From Candidatus Gastranaerophilales bacterium (GTDB lineage Bacteria; Cyanobacteriota; Vampirovibrionia; Gastranaerophilales; Gastranaerophilaceae), in contig CALVEM010000003.1 of the NCBI GenBank assembly GCA_944326605.1, positions 116,442-180,441 of the forward strand: 64,000 nt of DNA, read 5' to 3'. The notes under the pieces were generated by a model. The model ran no database searches. It was not told the origin of the DNA and saw nothing but the letters and a program-made list of their open reading frames with translations. Made by a program: the position numbers and the translations under genes. Each line of letters begins with the position of its first letter. The stretch's first letter is position 1. This document shows, in pieces, positions 8,873 to 18,457 of the stretch.

Positions 8873-9139
8873 ATGTCAGAAGAAAAAGTGATAAAATTAG
8901 GAGATAAAAGAGAAAAAAAATCAGAAAGAACTGAGCACGAAAATAATAAAGATGATTTAGTTTATTGCAGTTTCTGCCACAGACCAAACACTCAGGTATT
9001 GAAAATGGTTCAGGGGCCGGGAGTAAATATATGTTCGGAATGTGCCATGATTGCAGTGCAATATCTTATTTTAAATGACAGAATGCCGTCTGCCGAAGCA
9101 CAGCAAATTCTTGATGCTTTTTGGGGGAAAGCCCGATAA
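8873..9139 (+). CDS. Orphan ClpX-type zinc-binding domain protein
   Basis: 88 residues. After a charged N-terminal 28 residues comes a C4 zinc finger with Cys32-x2-Cys35 and Cys54-x2-Cys57 and the spacing and context (VYCSFCHRPN, VNICSECAMI) of the N-terminal zinc-binding domain of ClpX. No AAA+ domain follows; the gene ends at residue 88. In ClpX this domain dimerises and binds substrates and adaptors, so an adaptor or decoy role is plausible. GAGGTGA lies just upstream of the ATG, which rules out the longer start at 8813. The stop overlaps the next ATG (taATG). Confidence 0.8.
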   Translation: MSEEKVIKLGDKREKKSERTEHENNKDDLVYCSFCHRPNTQVLKMVQGPGVNICSECAMIAVQYLILNDRMPSAEAQQILDAFWGKAR

Positions 9140-10653
9140 TGGTTGAAAAATTTGAACTTAATCCGTTTGAAATAAAAGCTGAAATAACGAATATTCTAAC
9201 AAAACTCGCAGATGTAAAGGATTTTGAAAGTTATGAAATTCATTACAGAACCCTTGATATGCAAAAAGATAAAAATATTATTGTTAAGCTTTTGTTTAAA
9301 GAAATAAATTCAACACATAAAAATTCCGATTTAATCAAATTTTTGCTTATAAGATACTGCCCGCAAAAAGAACTTACCGAGCGATTATGGAATATAATTA
9401 AAAATAATATGGCATCAAATAATGCAAAGATATTTGCGCTTGATTTGCTTAGAAGTATTGATACAAACTGGTCATACGAACAATGCGATCAATATCTTGA
9501 TAACCCTGACGAACTTGTAAATTCCGATACTAAAAAAATTCTTGATAATGCTTTGGCCAATCCCGAAGTCCAGATAGATTTTATGGATTTTCTGAGTTCT
9601 TTGCCGGATAATGACAAAGTCGTATTATTAAAGTCACTTTCAAATGATTATTCAGATGATGAACTTGCGAATATGCTTGTGCCGGTATTTTTATCAATGT
9701 CTGACACAGAAGCCGGCAAAACAGCCCTTGAAATATTAGGAAATTCAAAATCACAGCTCGCATATCACGCCCTTACCAATGCTCTTGAATTTGCTGATGA
9801 TAGCATAAAGCCTATGATAAATAAAAATTTATCGCTCTTAAAACTGGGAGGCATAAGAGAAGATAACTCTTTAGAATTTTATAAAAATATTTTACAAAAT
9901 TCAAAGCCGTACAAATTCTGTATAACATATCCTGACGGGCATGGGAATCAGGCTGTCATAATATCCAGAATAAAGAAATCAGGTCAAATTCAGTTTGTTG
10001 CAATTGTAATAGATGATTACAAAGGAGTGCGTGATTGTTTCGGCTTCAATGAAATATCAAAGTTTGAATGCAACGCAATTATTGAACGTTTCTACAGAGG
10101 GCAGAGAGCACTTGAACTTGCTCCGGGAATATTAAAAACAATTCTTATAAAAGCAGAAAAATTATCCGGCGGCAAAGTCCCGTATGAATATGTCTGCTGG
10201 AAAAATATTCTTGCAGATATTGAACCTGAAGACATTCAGCTTGATTTTAAACCTAAAAAACTCTCAAATAAAGAATTTGAAGAGATTTTAAAATATGATT
10301 TCACGGATTTCTGGTTTCTGAACAACACTTACAGCGATGAATTTGAAGAATTTTTAAAAGAACTGCAAAATGTTAACCCGTCCGACTTCGACAACTTTAT
10401 TGATTTAAATCTTGAAAGGGTATTTTATAAAGATGAATACACTGTCTGGCATGAAAGGATTTTGCATACAGCAGTTTTAAAACATTTTTCAGGAGATAAT
10501 ACTGCTGCAAAAAATTTATATTCGCTGTATAATAATGAAACACTTGTACGCGAATTTTTTAAAAACATTTTGAGAAAGAGTATTTATGAATACTACTTTG
10601 CAAAAAATGACAGAGAAAAAGTTAGTGCAATAGAAGAAATGTGGGTCAAATAA
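9139..10653 (+). CDS. Hypothetical helical-repeat protein
   Basis: 504 residues, no signal peptide or membrane segment. The N-terminal half is alpha-helical with irregular repeats resembling HEAT-type units (for example around residues 190-235); the second half has a mixed alpha/beta segment and no motif I recognise. The ATG overlaps the upstream stop and the stop overlaps the ruvX ATG, both as taATG, so this is an integral operon member. Function unknown; the helical repeats suggest a protein-protein scaffold. Confidence 0.8.
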   Translation: MVEKFELNPFEIKAEITNILTKLADVKDFESYEIHYRTLDMQKDKNIIVKLLFKEINSTHKNSDLIKFLLIRYCPQKELTERLWNIIKNNMASNNAKIFALDLLRSIDTNWSYEQCDQYLDNPDELVNSDTKKILDNALANPEVQIDFMDFLSSLPDNDKVVLLKSLSNDYSDDELANMLVPVFLSMSDTEAGKTALEILGNSKSQLAYHALTNALEFADDSIKPMINKNLSLLKLGGIREDNSLEFYKNILQNSKPYKFCITYPDGHGNQAVIISRIKKSGQIQFVAIVIDDYKGVRDCFGFNEISKFECNAIIERFYRGQRALELAPGILKTILIKAEKLSGGKVPYEYVCWKNILADIEPEDIQLDFKPKKLSNKEFEEILKYDFTDFWFLNNTYSDEFEEFLKELQNVNPSDFDNFIDLNLERVFYKDEYTVWHERILHTAVLKHFSGDNTAAKNLYSLYNNETLVREFFKNILRKSIYEYYFAKNDREKVSAIEEMWVK

Positions 10654-11054
10654 TGTATAAAGTAATGGCATTGGATATAGGCACAAAAAGGATAGGAGTT
10701 GCACTCAGCGACTATCTGCTTATGCTGGCAAACGGTCATTCATGCATTTCTCGTGAGCCTGAAAACAATGCACTTGATGAAATAAATAGAATTGCGAAAG
10801 AAAATAATGTACAAAAAATAGTTGTAGGTGTTCCTATAAATATGGACGGCTCGCAGGGAGCTCAGGCAATGGATTGTAAGGAATTTGCGGCAAAAATCAA
10901 AGATTATGAAGTTATTTTCGAAGATGAAAGATTAACATCTGAAGCTGCGGAAGAAAATTTGCGGCAAAAAAAAATAGACTTTAGAAAAAACAAAGGACTG
11001 GTTGATATTGAAAGTGCTTGTATTATACTGGAACAGTACCTTAGCAGAAAATAA
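10653..11054 (+). CDS. ruvX: RuvX/YqgF-family putative Holliday junction resolvase
   Basis: 133 residues, RNase H fold. The first strand carries LDIGTKRIGVALSD with catalytic Asp8, the middle has VVGVPINMDGS, and FEDERLTSEAA holds the conserved Glu/Asp. The family is implicated in Holliday-junction resolution and in pre-16S rRNA 5' maturation. The start overlaps the upstream stop. DUF1292 follows, a pairing also found in Firmicutes (yrrK-yrzB). Confidence 0.93.
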   Translation: MYKVMALDIGTKRIGVALSDYLLMLANGHSCISREPENNALDEINRIAKENNVQKIVVGVPINMDGSQGAQAMDCKEFAAKIKDYEVIFEDERLTSEAAEENLRQKKIDFRKNKGLVDIESACIILEQYLSRK

Positions 11055-11075
11055 AAAGAAAGGATAAATTAAATT

Positions 11076-11339
11076 ATGGCAGAAGAAGATCAAATTATCG
11101 AAACCATTGATGAAAACGGCAATGTTATTAAATTTGAACTGTACGATATCGTAGAAGTTGATGAACAGGAATATGCGCTTTTATTGCCTGTCGATGAAGA
11201 AGAAGGCGATGAAGTCGTTCTTATGAAATTAACAAAAGACGGCGAAGATTACCTGTTCGAAACAATCGATGATGATGCAGAATTCGACAGAGTTGCTGCT
11301 TATGTTGAAAATATGGATGATGAAGACGAAGAGGAATAG
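11076..11339 (+). CDS. DUF1292 (UPF0473) family protein
   Basis: 87 residues, very acidic. It fits the DUF1292 pattern: a beta-rich core (VIKFELYDIVEVDEQEYALLLPV) and an Asp/Glu-rich tail. The family is small, cytoplasmic and of unknown function, and typically sits next to ruvX, as here. AAAGGA lies upstream of the ATG. Confidence 0.88.
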   Translation: MAEEDQIIETIDENGNVIKFELYDIVEVDEQEYALLLPVDEEEGDEVVLMKLTKDGEDYLFETIDDDAEFDRVAAYVENMDDEDEEE

Positions 11340-11342
11340 ATT

Positions 11343-12704
11343 TTGTTTGAAAAGTTTACTGAAAAAGCAATAAATGTTGTAAGTACTTCTCAAAATATAG
11401 CAAAAGAAATGAAGGCTGATAAGGTCTACCCTGAACATTTTTTACTTGCGCTATTTGATGAAGCTAAAGGGATTTCCCTAAAAATATTCAAATCTTACGA
11501 TATAACAAGAGACAAATTGATTGATAAAATCAAGGCAGTTTCTCACAAAACTGCGGTTCCAAACGGAATTAATCCATTACCGTTTGATGATGATATTAAA
11601 GAAATTTTAAAGAAATCTCTTGATTTAGCAAACAAATCGGGAAATCCTACAATACTTTATGAACATTTATTTCTTGCGGCTATTTCAGATAAAAAATCAC
11701 TGGATGTTAAGATACTGGAAGATTTAGGATTTGATATTTACAAGTCAAAAAGTCTTCTTGAAAAACTTGTCCAGAAAAAAACAAAACGTCTTTATCATCC
11801 TGAAATAGATGAAAAAAAAGAAAACGCCGAAAACAAAGCTAAAGAAACAGATAACATATTTGATAATGAAGCCTCTTCAAAAGTATTTCAGCGGGCAGTT
11901 GCAAAACTTTCCGCTTCTAACTATGAGATTTTAGGAACGGAACAAATACTGTCATCAATTCTTGAAGATAAAGAATCTGAGCTTACAAAAATATTTGCAA
12001 AATACGGCGTAACAAGCGAAAACTTTGAAGAAAAGCTTGAAAAAATACAGTCAAGACAGGCTGAATATGAAGGCAGGCAGATAATTTTCACACCTAATGC
12101 TTTTACAACAATGAACATGGCGCTTCAAACAGCGAAAGAGCTAGGTTCATCTGTTGTTTTACCGGAGCATATCGTACTCGGACTTTTAAAGACGAAGCGC
12201 GGGATTGCTTATGACATATTAAAAGAACTAAAAATTCCCGACGATGATCTTGCGCACAGCATAATAAAACCGATTGAAAAACAAATGCCGGAAACATTAA
12301 CTATTTTACGTCTTGCTAAAGAAGAAGCAAGGCGCTTGGGCAGAAATATTGTCGGAACTGAAATGTTTTTACTCGGGATTATCGGGGAGGCAACGGGAAT
12401 AGGCGCGCAGGTGCTTTCTGAACTTGAGATTAACATAAAAGATGCAAGAGCTGTTATTGAAAATCTTATCGGCTTCGGGGATGAATACTATGACACTGAA
12501 ATTGTCTTTACAGAGCGTGCAAAAAGGGTTCTGGAAACTGCGTGGGAATTAGCTAAAAAAGATCATAAAGATAAAATAGAATCATCTCACATGCTTCTTG
12601 CGCTGACAACCGAACCTGATTCACTGGCAATGAAAGCCCTTGAGCAGCTTGGAGTTGATGCGGTCGAAATAAAAGAAGGAGTAAAAAAATTTCAAGAGGC
12701 ATAA
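11343..12704 (+). CDS. Clp N-domain repeat protein without AAA+ module
   Basis: 453 residues. It begins like ClpC (FEKFTEKAINVV, from a TTG start with AGAGGA upstream). It consists of six Clp_N half-repeats, about 2-66, 79-144, 175-236, 248-312, 316-378 and 387-451, equal to three complete ClpC/ClpB N-domains. There is no Walker A, Walker B or ClpP-binding loop anywhere. In ClpC the N-domain binds substrates and adaptors such as MecA, so a substrate-recruiting scaffold, adaptor or inhibitor of a Clp ATPase is plausible. The stop abuts the tilS GTG. Confidence 0.88.
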   Translation: MFEKFTEKAINVVSTSQNIAKEMKADKVYPEHFLLALFDEAKGISLKIFKSYDITRDKLIDKIKAVSHKTAVPNGINPLPFDDDIKEILKKSLDLANKSGNPTILYEHLFLAAISDKKSLDVKILEDLGFDIYKSKSLLEKLVQKKTKRLYHPEIDEKKENAENKAKETDNIFDNEASSKVFQRAVAKLSASNYEILGTEQILSSILEDKESELTKIFAKYGVTSENFEEKLEKIQSRQAEYEGRQIIFTPNAFTTMNMALQTAKELGSSVVLPEHIVLGLLKTKRGIAYDILKELKIPDDDLAHSIIKPIEKQMPETLTILRLAKEEARRLGRNIVGTEMFLLGIIGEATGIGAQVLSELEINIKDARAVIENLIGFGDEYYDTEIVFTERAKRVLETAWELAKKDHKDKIESSHMLLALTTEPDSLAMKALEQLGVDAVEIKEGVKKFQEA

Positions 12705-13970
12705 GTGATTGTTGAAAAAGTAACAAATTTTATATCAAAAAATAATTTAACAGGCACATTTATCGTTGCTTTTTCCGGCGGATACGATTCAATGTGCCTG
12801 TTGGATATTTTAAATAAATCAGGCTATGATACTGTTGCAGTTCATCTAAACCATAACTGGCGCGGGAAAGAAAGTCTGGAAGATGAAAACAATTGTTTTG
12901 AATTTTGCAGGCAAAATAATATAAAATTTTATAGCGAAACTCTTGATGATAAAGTTGAAAAAAATGAAACAGCAGCTAGGGAAGCACGATATCAGTTTTT
13001 TAAAAGATGTGCAAATAAATTTAATTCTAACATAGTTTTTACAGCTCATAATTTTGATGATAATGCCGAAACAATTTTATACAGAATTATAAAAGGTACA
13101 GGGACTATAGGGCTTCAAGGTATTGCTGAACAGCGTGGCATATTTTACAGACCGCTTCTGAAAGTTACAAGAGAAGAAATAGAAAACTACTGCAGATTAA
13201 ATAATCTTAAACCCAACATTGACAGTTCTAATTACAACACTAATTACAGGAGAAATTTTATCAGGCATAAAATTTTACCGGTATTAAAAGAAATAAACCC
13301 AAAAGTTCCAGAGGCGCTCAACACGCTGTCAGATATTGCTAAAGATGAAAATTTACTTATTGATAATTACCTTCCGTCAAATATACTTGAAGCCTCTGAA
13401 ATTGAACAAAAAAGAATTATATATAGAATTTTAAATGATTATAACATTGAATATGACAAGAAAAAAATTGATTATATTCAAAAATTTATTGATGAAAATA
13501 AAAAATCAAAATCCGGTAAAAAAATGTCTCTGACACAAGATTTATGGCTATTTATAAACAATAAAAAAGTTGAAATTATCGAAAAAACAGAAAAAAATCC
13601 GCAAGAAATACATATCACAGGCACAGGAAAGTATAATTTTGAAGAGTACGAATTTTCTATAGATAAGGCAGAATATACACCTTCAACTTTTCCGGACGAT
13701 CATGATTTTAAAGCATACATCGAAACAGATAACATAAATTTTACACTGCGGCATAGAAAAGACGGCGACATCATTATTCCGCTCGGCTCATCCGGACACC
13801 AAAAATTAAAAAAATATCTTAACGAAAAGAAAATTCCGCAGCACGAAAAAGATAGACTGCTAATGCTTTGCAATAACAATAATGTTATGTGGGTAGCAGG
13901 TGTAGGGCTGAGCAATGAATTAAAAGTTGTACACAGAGCAACACATGTGTTAACATTAAAAAAGAGGTAG
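12705..13970 (+). CDS. tilS: tRNA(Ile)-lysidine synthetase
   Basis: 421 residues. The PP-loop motif SGGYDS is at residues 24-29, the usual second motif (NHNWRGKESLEDE) follows, and the N-type core ends with RRNFIRHKILPVL. The C-terminal TilS domain is recognisable (RHRKDGDIIIPLG). It converts C34 of the AUA-reading tRNA(Ile) to lysidine using ATP and lysine and is essential. It begins with GTG directly after the preceding stop and is followed by hpt, a conserved tilS-hpt pairing. Confidence 0.95.
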   Translation: MIVEKVTNFISKNNLTGTFIVAFSGGYDSMCLLDILNKSGYDTVAVHLNHNWRGKESLEDENNCFEFCRQNNIKFYSETLDDKVEKNETAAREARYQFFKRCANKFNSNIVFTAHNFDDNAETILYRIIKGTGTIGLQGIAEQRGIFYRPLLKVTREEIENYCRLNNLKPNIDSSNYNTNYRRNFIRHKILPVLKEINPKVPEALNTLSDIAKDENLLIDNYLPSNILEASEIEQKRIIYRILNDYNIEYDKKKIDYIQKFIDENKKSKSGKKMSLTQDLWLFINNKKVEIIEKTEKNPQEIHITGTGKYNFEEYEFSIDKAEYTPSTFPDDHDFKAYIETDNINFTLRHRKDGDIIIPLGSSGHQKLKKYLNEKKIPQHEKDRLLMLCNNNNVMWVAGVGLSNELKVVHRATHVLTLKKR

Positions 13971-13973
13971 GTT

Positions 13974-14513
13974 ATGGATATAAAAAAATTAAAAGTTTTG
14001 TTTACTGAAGAACAAATCCAATCAAGAATTAAAGAGCTTTCGGATGAAATGAACGCCTTTTATAAAGGTGAAGAAGTTTATGCCATATGCGTATTGAAAG
14101 GTGCTGTTATGTTTGCAACGGATCTGGTTAAAAACCTTAATATGCCGTTAAAAATGGAGTTTATAAGGCTGTCAAGCTATAACGGAGGTACAACAACATC
14201 AGGGAAAGTGAATGCCGTTGATATTTCGCTGCCAGATCTTAACGGGAAAAATGTACTAATTATTGAGGATATTGTTGACACAGGACTTACGGCAAAATTT
14301 TTACTTGATTTTATGAACTGTAATTTTCACACAAAATCAACTAAATTTTGCTCTCTGCTTGATAAAAAAATTAAACGTGTTACGGAAGTCGAACCGGATT
14401 ATTACGGATTTGAAGTGGATGACAAATTCCTTGTCGGATATGGTCTGGATTATGACGGGTATTACAGGAATCTAAAATATATCGGCTATTCGGATAAATT
14501 CCCTCTGGAGTAA
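13974..14513 (+). CDS. hpt: Hypoxanthine phosphoribosyltransferase
   Basis: 179 residues, type I phosphoribosyltransferase. The PRPP-binding motif is VLIIEDIVDTGLTA, the family hood region is LKGAVMF, and the C-terminal FLVGYGLDYDGYYRNL is typical of bacterial Hpt. It salvages hypoxanthine or guanine to IMP or GMP in the cytoplasm. AGAGGT precedes the ATG. It lies 3 bases after tilS. Confidence 0.95.
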   Translation: MDIKKLKVLFTEEQIQSRIKELSDEMNAFYKGEEVYAICVLKGAVMFATDLVKNLNMPLKMEFIRLSSYNGGTTTSGKVNAVDISLPDLNGKNVLIIEDIVDTGLTAKFLLDFMNCNFHTKSTKFCSLLDKKIKRVTEVEPDYYGFEVDDKFLVGYGLDYDGYYRNLKYIGYSDKFPLE

Positions 14514-14516
14514 ATT

Positions 14517-15614
14517 TTGAACAAATACGAGCAATTTACAATACTTGTAAAACAAATATCAAAAATTTATAATGACGAAAAATTCGGCACTAAAATTTTC
14601 GAATTATTGAAAGATGTCATTGATTTCAAAAGCGGATACATTTTTTTTCTGAATCCTGAAAGGCTTGAATATTCACTAAATCCTGAAGTTAATAATATAG
14701 ATGATATTTCGGAATCATATCTAAAAGAAAATTTGATATTTAAAAATTCAATTTTCGGACAAATAATTATAACAGGCGGTCAATTTACACGTGAAGATAA
14801 AGAGATATTTTTATCATTTGCTTCCATCATATCAAATTCAATAAAGGATATTGAGTTGACGAAGGTTATTAAAATGCAAATTGATGCGCTCCAGCAGGGG
14901 TATTTTGAAGCTGACAAAAAGACAAAAAAAATAAAAAAATCTGATGAAATAAAAACAAAATTTTTATCACACATAACACATGAATTGCGAACTCCGCTTA
15001 ATTCTATATTGGGATTTTCAGAGCTTCTCGAAAATGAATTTGCAGGGAAATTAAACAACAAGCAAAAAGAGTATGTGAATGATATAAAAATCTCTGGGAT
15101 AAATTTGCTCGGTATGATTAATGAAATTCTTGATATGTCCAAAATCGAAGCCGGAGCAATGAATTTAAATAAGACAAAATTTTCTGTACAAGCGGCAATT
15201 GAGGAAGCAGTGAATATAATTTTACCACTTTTAATGAAAAAAAATATTAAATTTGAACAAACAATAGATGATATTGAAATTATTGCTGATTACCAGAAAT
15301 TTCAGCAAATTTTGCTTAATCTGCTCGGGAACGCAGTAAAATTCACTCAGCCCGGAGGCAATATAGGTATAATATCGGTAAAAGAAGGGAAAAATCTTAT
15401 TTTAAAAGTTAAAGATAACGGTTCAGGTATTGAGAAGAATTTGCAGAAAAAAATATTCAGACGCTTTGAACAAGGCAATAAACCTGCTGCGAATTCAACA
15501 GGTCTCGGGCTTGCAATTACAAAAGAGTTTGTAAAAATGCACAAAGGTAAGATTAAAGTAAATAGTGAAGCTGGTAAGGGTGCCGAATTTATAGTAACAA
15601 TACCGGTTGAATAA
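14517..15614 (+). CDS. Soluble sensor histidine kinase
   Basis: 365 residues, no membrane segments. A weak GAF-like N-terminus (1-115) and a coiled coil (115-145) precede HisKA with His155 (SHITHELRTP) and HATPase_c (N-box LLGNAVKFT, G-box STGLGLAITKEF). TTG start with GGAG upstream, 3 bases after hpt. No response regulator is adjacent, so it is an orphan kinase at the end of this operon; the signal is unknown. Confidence 0.9.
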   Translation: MNKYEQFTILVKQISKIYNDEKFGTKIFELLKDVIDFKSGYIFFLNPERLEYSLNPEVNNIDDISESYLKENLIFKNSIFGQIIITGGQFTREDKEIFLSFASIISNSIKDIELTKVIKMQIDALQQGYFEADKKTKKIKKSDEIKTKFLSHITHELRTPLNSILGFSELLENEFAGKLNNKQKEYVNDIKISGINLLGMINEILDMSKIEAGAMNLNKTKFSVQAAIEEAVNIILPLLMKKNIKFEQTIDDIEIIADYQKFQQILLNLLGNAVKFTQPGGNIGIISVKEGKNLILKVKDNGSGIEKNLQKKIFRRFEQGNKPAANSTGLGLAITKEFVKMHKGKIKVNSEAGKGAEFIVTIPVE

Positions 15615-15621
15615 ATTTATA

Positions 15622-15649
15622 TTGATTTTAACTGGAAATATGGTATACT
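15622..15649 (+). promoter_or_regulatory. Promoter of the six-helix membrane protein
   Basis: TTGATT (15622-15627), a 16-base spacer and TATACT (15644-15649), with AGAGGG next to the ATG at 15670. This position argues against starts upstream of 15670. Confidence 0.5.
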
Positions 15650-15669
15650 CAAATAAGAAGAGGGCAAGT

Positions 15670-16386
15670 ATGGCATCAATAATTGACGCATTTCAAGAAT
15701 CATTTCATGATCATCATTCGCTGACTAAATATTTTATTTTTGCAATACCTGTATATTATTGTGTTGACCTTTACAGTAAAAATGACAGTTCTTTTTACGC
15801 AGTTAGTGCAATTGTTTTTATATTGCTTTTCGGATTTATGTTAAAGTGCACTTCTAATGTAAGAAACGGTAAGAATTACGTTTTACCGTCTTTAAATATC
15901 TTTTCAATGTTCTGGGAAGGTATAAAAGGATTGGTTGCAATCGGTCCTATACTCGCTCTTTTTTCGTGGCTTGCAACTATTATATGCGAATTTTTAAGTA
16001 ATTATTTTCCTGATCCCAATTCTATTATTGTGTGGAAATTTATAATATGGGGTCTGTCTGCATCGGTGATGATGACAGGTTATCTTTGTTACGCTAGAAA
16101 TTTTAAAATATCTGACGCTTATAATTTAAAAACTATATGTAATTCAAGTGTTGATGTGTTTGTCGGTGTACTTTTTATGATACCGCAAATATTGATTGTT
16201 GATGCTGTAATTATTGCTCCCGTGACTTATCTAATCTGGCTTTTCTTTGGCATCCCGCATCCGATAGCTGTATTTTTCTGGAGCATGTGCCTTATATTTA
16301 ATCTTTCTCTAACAGGTCACTATCTTGCACAGATTGATTATGAAGCTATTGCAGTTAACGAGAAAGAAAACGACAAAATCATTTAA
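15670..16386 (+). CDS. Multi-pass membrane protein, DUF4013-like
   Basis: 238 residues with about six hydrophobic segments. The layout (soluble N-terminus, paired helices, C-terminal [11 protein letters not shown]) resembles DUF4013-type integral membrane proteins, but no catalytic motif is visible. The ATG at 15670 is supported by a ribosome-binding site and promoter. Its 3' end overlaps the convergent uvrB gene by 8 bases. Function unknown. Confidence 0.7.
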   Translation: MASIIDAFQESFHDHHSLTKYFIFAIPVYYCVDLYSKNDSSFYAVSAIVFILLFGFMLKCTSNVRNGKNYVLPSLNIFSMFWEGIKGLVAIGPILALFSWLATIICEFLSNYFPDPNSIIVWKFIIWGLSASVMMTGYLCYARNFKISDAYNLKTICNSSVDVFVGVLFMIPQILIVDAVIIAPVTYLIWLFFGIPHPIAVFFWSMCLIFNLSLTGHYLAQIDYEAIAVNEKENDKII

Positions 16387-18364
16387 CCATTTCACGCAAT
16401 TTTTTTAATTTATCACGGATTTCAGCTGCTCTTTCAAAATCAAGAATTTTTGCAGCTTTATGCATATCCTTTTCTAACTTATCTATAAGTTTTGGCAGAT
16501 CTTTTTTCTCTATATTCATTTCAACCATTTCTTCGGCAACAATATCCTCAAGATCTCTGTAACTTGCAACAAGTGAAAGAAGATTGTTTTCAATCGGCTT
16601 TTTAATAGTTTGCGGAATAATACCGTATTTTTTATTGTATTCTAATTGAATTTTGCGGCGTCTTTCAGTTTCGGATATAGCTTTTTCCATAGAGTCGGTA
16701 ATTCTGTCAGCATACATAATAACTTCACCGCAGGCGTTACGTGCTGCCCGCCCTATTGTCTGTATTAAACTTGTTTCCGAACGCAAAAATCCTTCCTTAT
16801 CAGCATCCATAATTGCAACAAGAGAAACTTCCGGAATATCAAGCCCTTCTCTTAAAAGGTTTACGCCTATCAGCACATCAAATTCGCCCAAACGCAAATC
16901 TCTTAAAATTTCAACACGCTCAAGAGACTGAATTTCGCTGTGAAGGTATCTTACTTTTATTCCTTCCTGAATAAAGAAATCCGTCAAATCTTCTGCCATG
17001 CGTTTTGTCAGTGTCGTTATCAAAACGCGTTCATTTTTGTCTGTTCGTTTTTGAATTTCTTTTTTCAAATCTTCAATTTGAGATTCTATAGGACGAACAG
17101 AAATTTTTGGATCAACCAGACCTGTAGGACGAATTATTTGTTCAACAAGCTGTTGTGACGTTTTCCGTTCAAATTCCCCAGGGGTTGCCGAAATATAAAT
17201 TTTCTGATGAACTTTTCTGAAAAATTCATCATTTTTCAAAGGCCTGTTATCTCTGGCACATGGTAATCTAAAACCATATTGTATTAAAGTATCTTTTCTT
17301 GAAGCATCGCCGTGATACATTCCTTTTAGCTGAGGCAGAGTTACATGCGATTCATCAATAACCGTCAAAAAATCTCCCTGGAAATAATCCAGCAAAGTCG
17401 CAGGCGCAGAACCTACCGGACGCCGTTCAATAATTCTGGAATAGTTTTCAATTCCCGAACAATATCCCATTTCCTTAATCATTTCAATATCGTATTTTAC
17501 GCGCTGTTCAAGACGCTGAGCCTCGACTATTTTGTTTTCGGAATTTAATTCTGCCAGACGCTGCTGCAATTCTTTTCTTATTAAAGAAATCGTTTCGTCA
17601 ACATTTTCATCGTATGAAAGATAATGAACAGCCGGATAAATCACTACTTTTTTAGGAGTTTCAAGAATTTCTCCGGTTACATTATCAATTCTTACAATTT
17701 TTTCGATTTCATCGCCGAAGAAATAAATTCTGGTAACAATTTTTTCATACGCTGGCATAATTTCAACAATATCGCCTCTTGCGCGAAAAGTTGAGCGCTC
17801 AAGAACAAGGTCATTGCGCGTATATTGAATACTTACAAGGTGTTTGAGCAAATCATCACGGGCAATTTCATCACCGACATTTAATTCTACAGAACCTTTA
17901 AAATAATTCTCGGGCAGGCCGAGACCGTATATACAACTAACAGAAGCAACTATTATTACATCATTTCTTTCATATAAACATCTTGTTGCGTTGTGTCTTA
18001 ATCTGTCTATTTCTTCATTTATTGAAGCGGATTTTTCGATAAAAGTGTCAGTGCGCGGTATATAAGCTTCCGGCTGATAATAGTCATAATAACTTATAAA
18101 ATATTCAACCGCATTGTCAGGGAATAATTCTTTAAACTCATTGTAAAGCTGTGCCGCCAGAGTTTTGTTGTGTGCAATTATAAGCGTAGGTTTTTGAACC
18201 CGTTCAATTACATTTGCAATAGTAAAAGTTTTACCTGAGCCTGTTATACCAAGTAAAGTTTGAGCATCATCACCGTCATTAATTCCCTGCACAAGCTGGT
18301 CAATAGCTTTTGGCTGGTCTCCTGCGGGTTTATATTTAGAAGATATTTTAAATCTGCGTTCCAT
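16379..18364 (-). CDS. uvrB: Excinuclease ABC subunit B
   Basis: 661 residues, full length. Walker A is GITGSGKT (39-46), the DNA-inserting beta-hairpin is near [12 protein letters not shown], the DEAD-like box is VIDESH, helicase motif VI contains QTIGRAARN, and a UVR domain at the C-terminus ([15 protein letters not shown]) binds UvrC. It verifies damage after UvrA delivery in nucleotide excision repair. The ATG at 18364 gives the canonical N-terminus; in-frame sequence upstream is rejected. No Shine-Dalgarno; the -10 is 6 bases before the ATG. Confidence 0.97.
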   Translation of the reverse strand: MERRFKISSKYKPAGDQPKAIDQLVQGINDGDDAQTLLGITGSGKTFTIANVIERVQKPTLIIAHNKTLAAQLYNEFKELFPDNAVEYFISYYDYYQPEAYIPRTDTFIEKSASINEEIDRLRHNATRCLYERNDVIIVASVSCIYGLGLPENYFKGSVELNVGDEIARDDLLKHLVSIQYTRNDLVLERSTFRARGDIVEIMPAYEKIVTRIYFFGDEIEKIVRIDNVTGEILETPKKVVIYPAVHYLSYDENVDETISLIRKELQQRLAELNSENKIVEAQRLEQRVKYDIEMIKEMGYCSGIENYSRIIERRPVGSAPATLLDYFQGDFLTVIDESHVTLPQLKGMYHGDASRKDTLIQYGFRLPCARDNRPLKNDEFFRKVHQKIYISATPGEFERKTSQQLVEQIIRPTGLVDPKISVRPIESQIEDLKKEIQKRTDKNERVLITTLTKRMAEDLTDFFIQEGIKVRYLHSEIQSLERVEILRDLRLGEFDVLIGVNLLREGLDIPEVSLVAIMDADKEGFLRSETSLIQTIGRAARNACGEVIMYADRITDSMEKAISETERRRKIQLEYNKKYGIIPQTIKKPIENNLLSLVASYRDLEDIVAEEMVEMNIEKKDLPKLIDKLEKDMHKAAKILDFERAAEIRDKLKKLREMVK

Positions 18365-18399
18365 AAAAAAATTATAACCTAATTTAAAAATAGTAGCAA
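18365..18399 (-). promoter_or_regulatory. Predicted leaderless promoter of uvrB
   Basis: Minus strand: TTGCTA (18394-18399), 17-base spacer, TATAAT (18371-18376), then 6 T and the ATG at 18364. No ribosome-binding site. Confidence 0.65.
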
Positions 18400-18457
18400 A
18401 AAATATTTTTGACAAACGTATATATATTTGCAAAAATTATGCACAGGGTAAAAAGAT

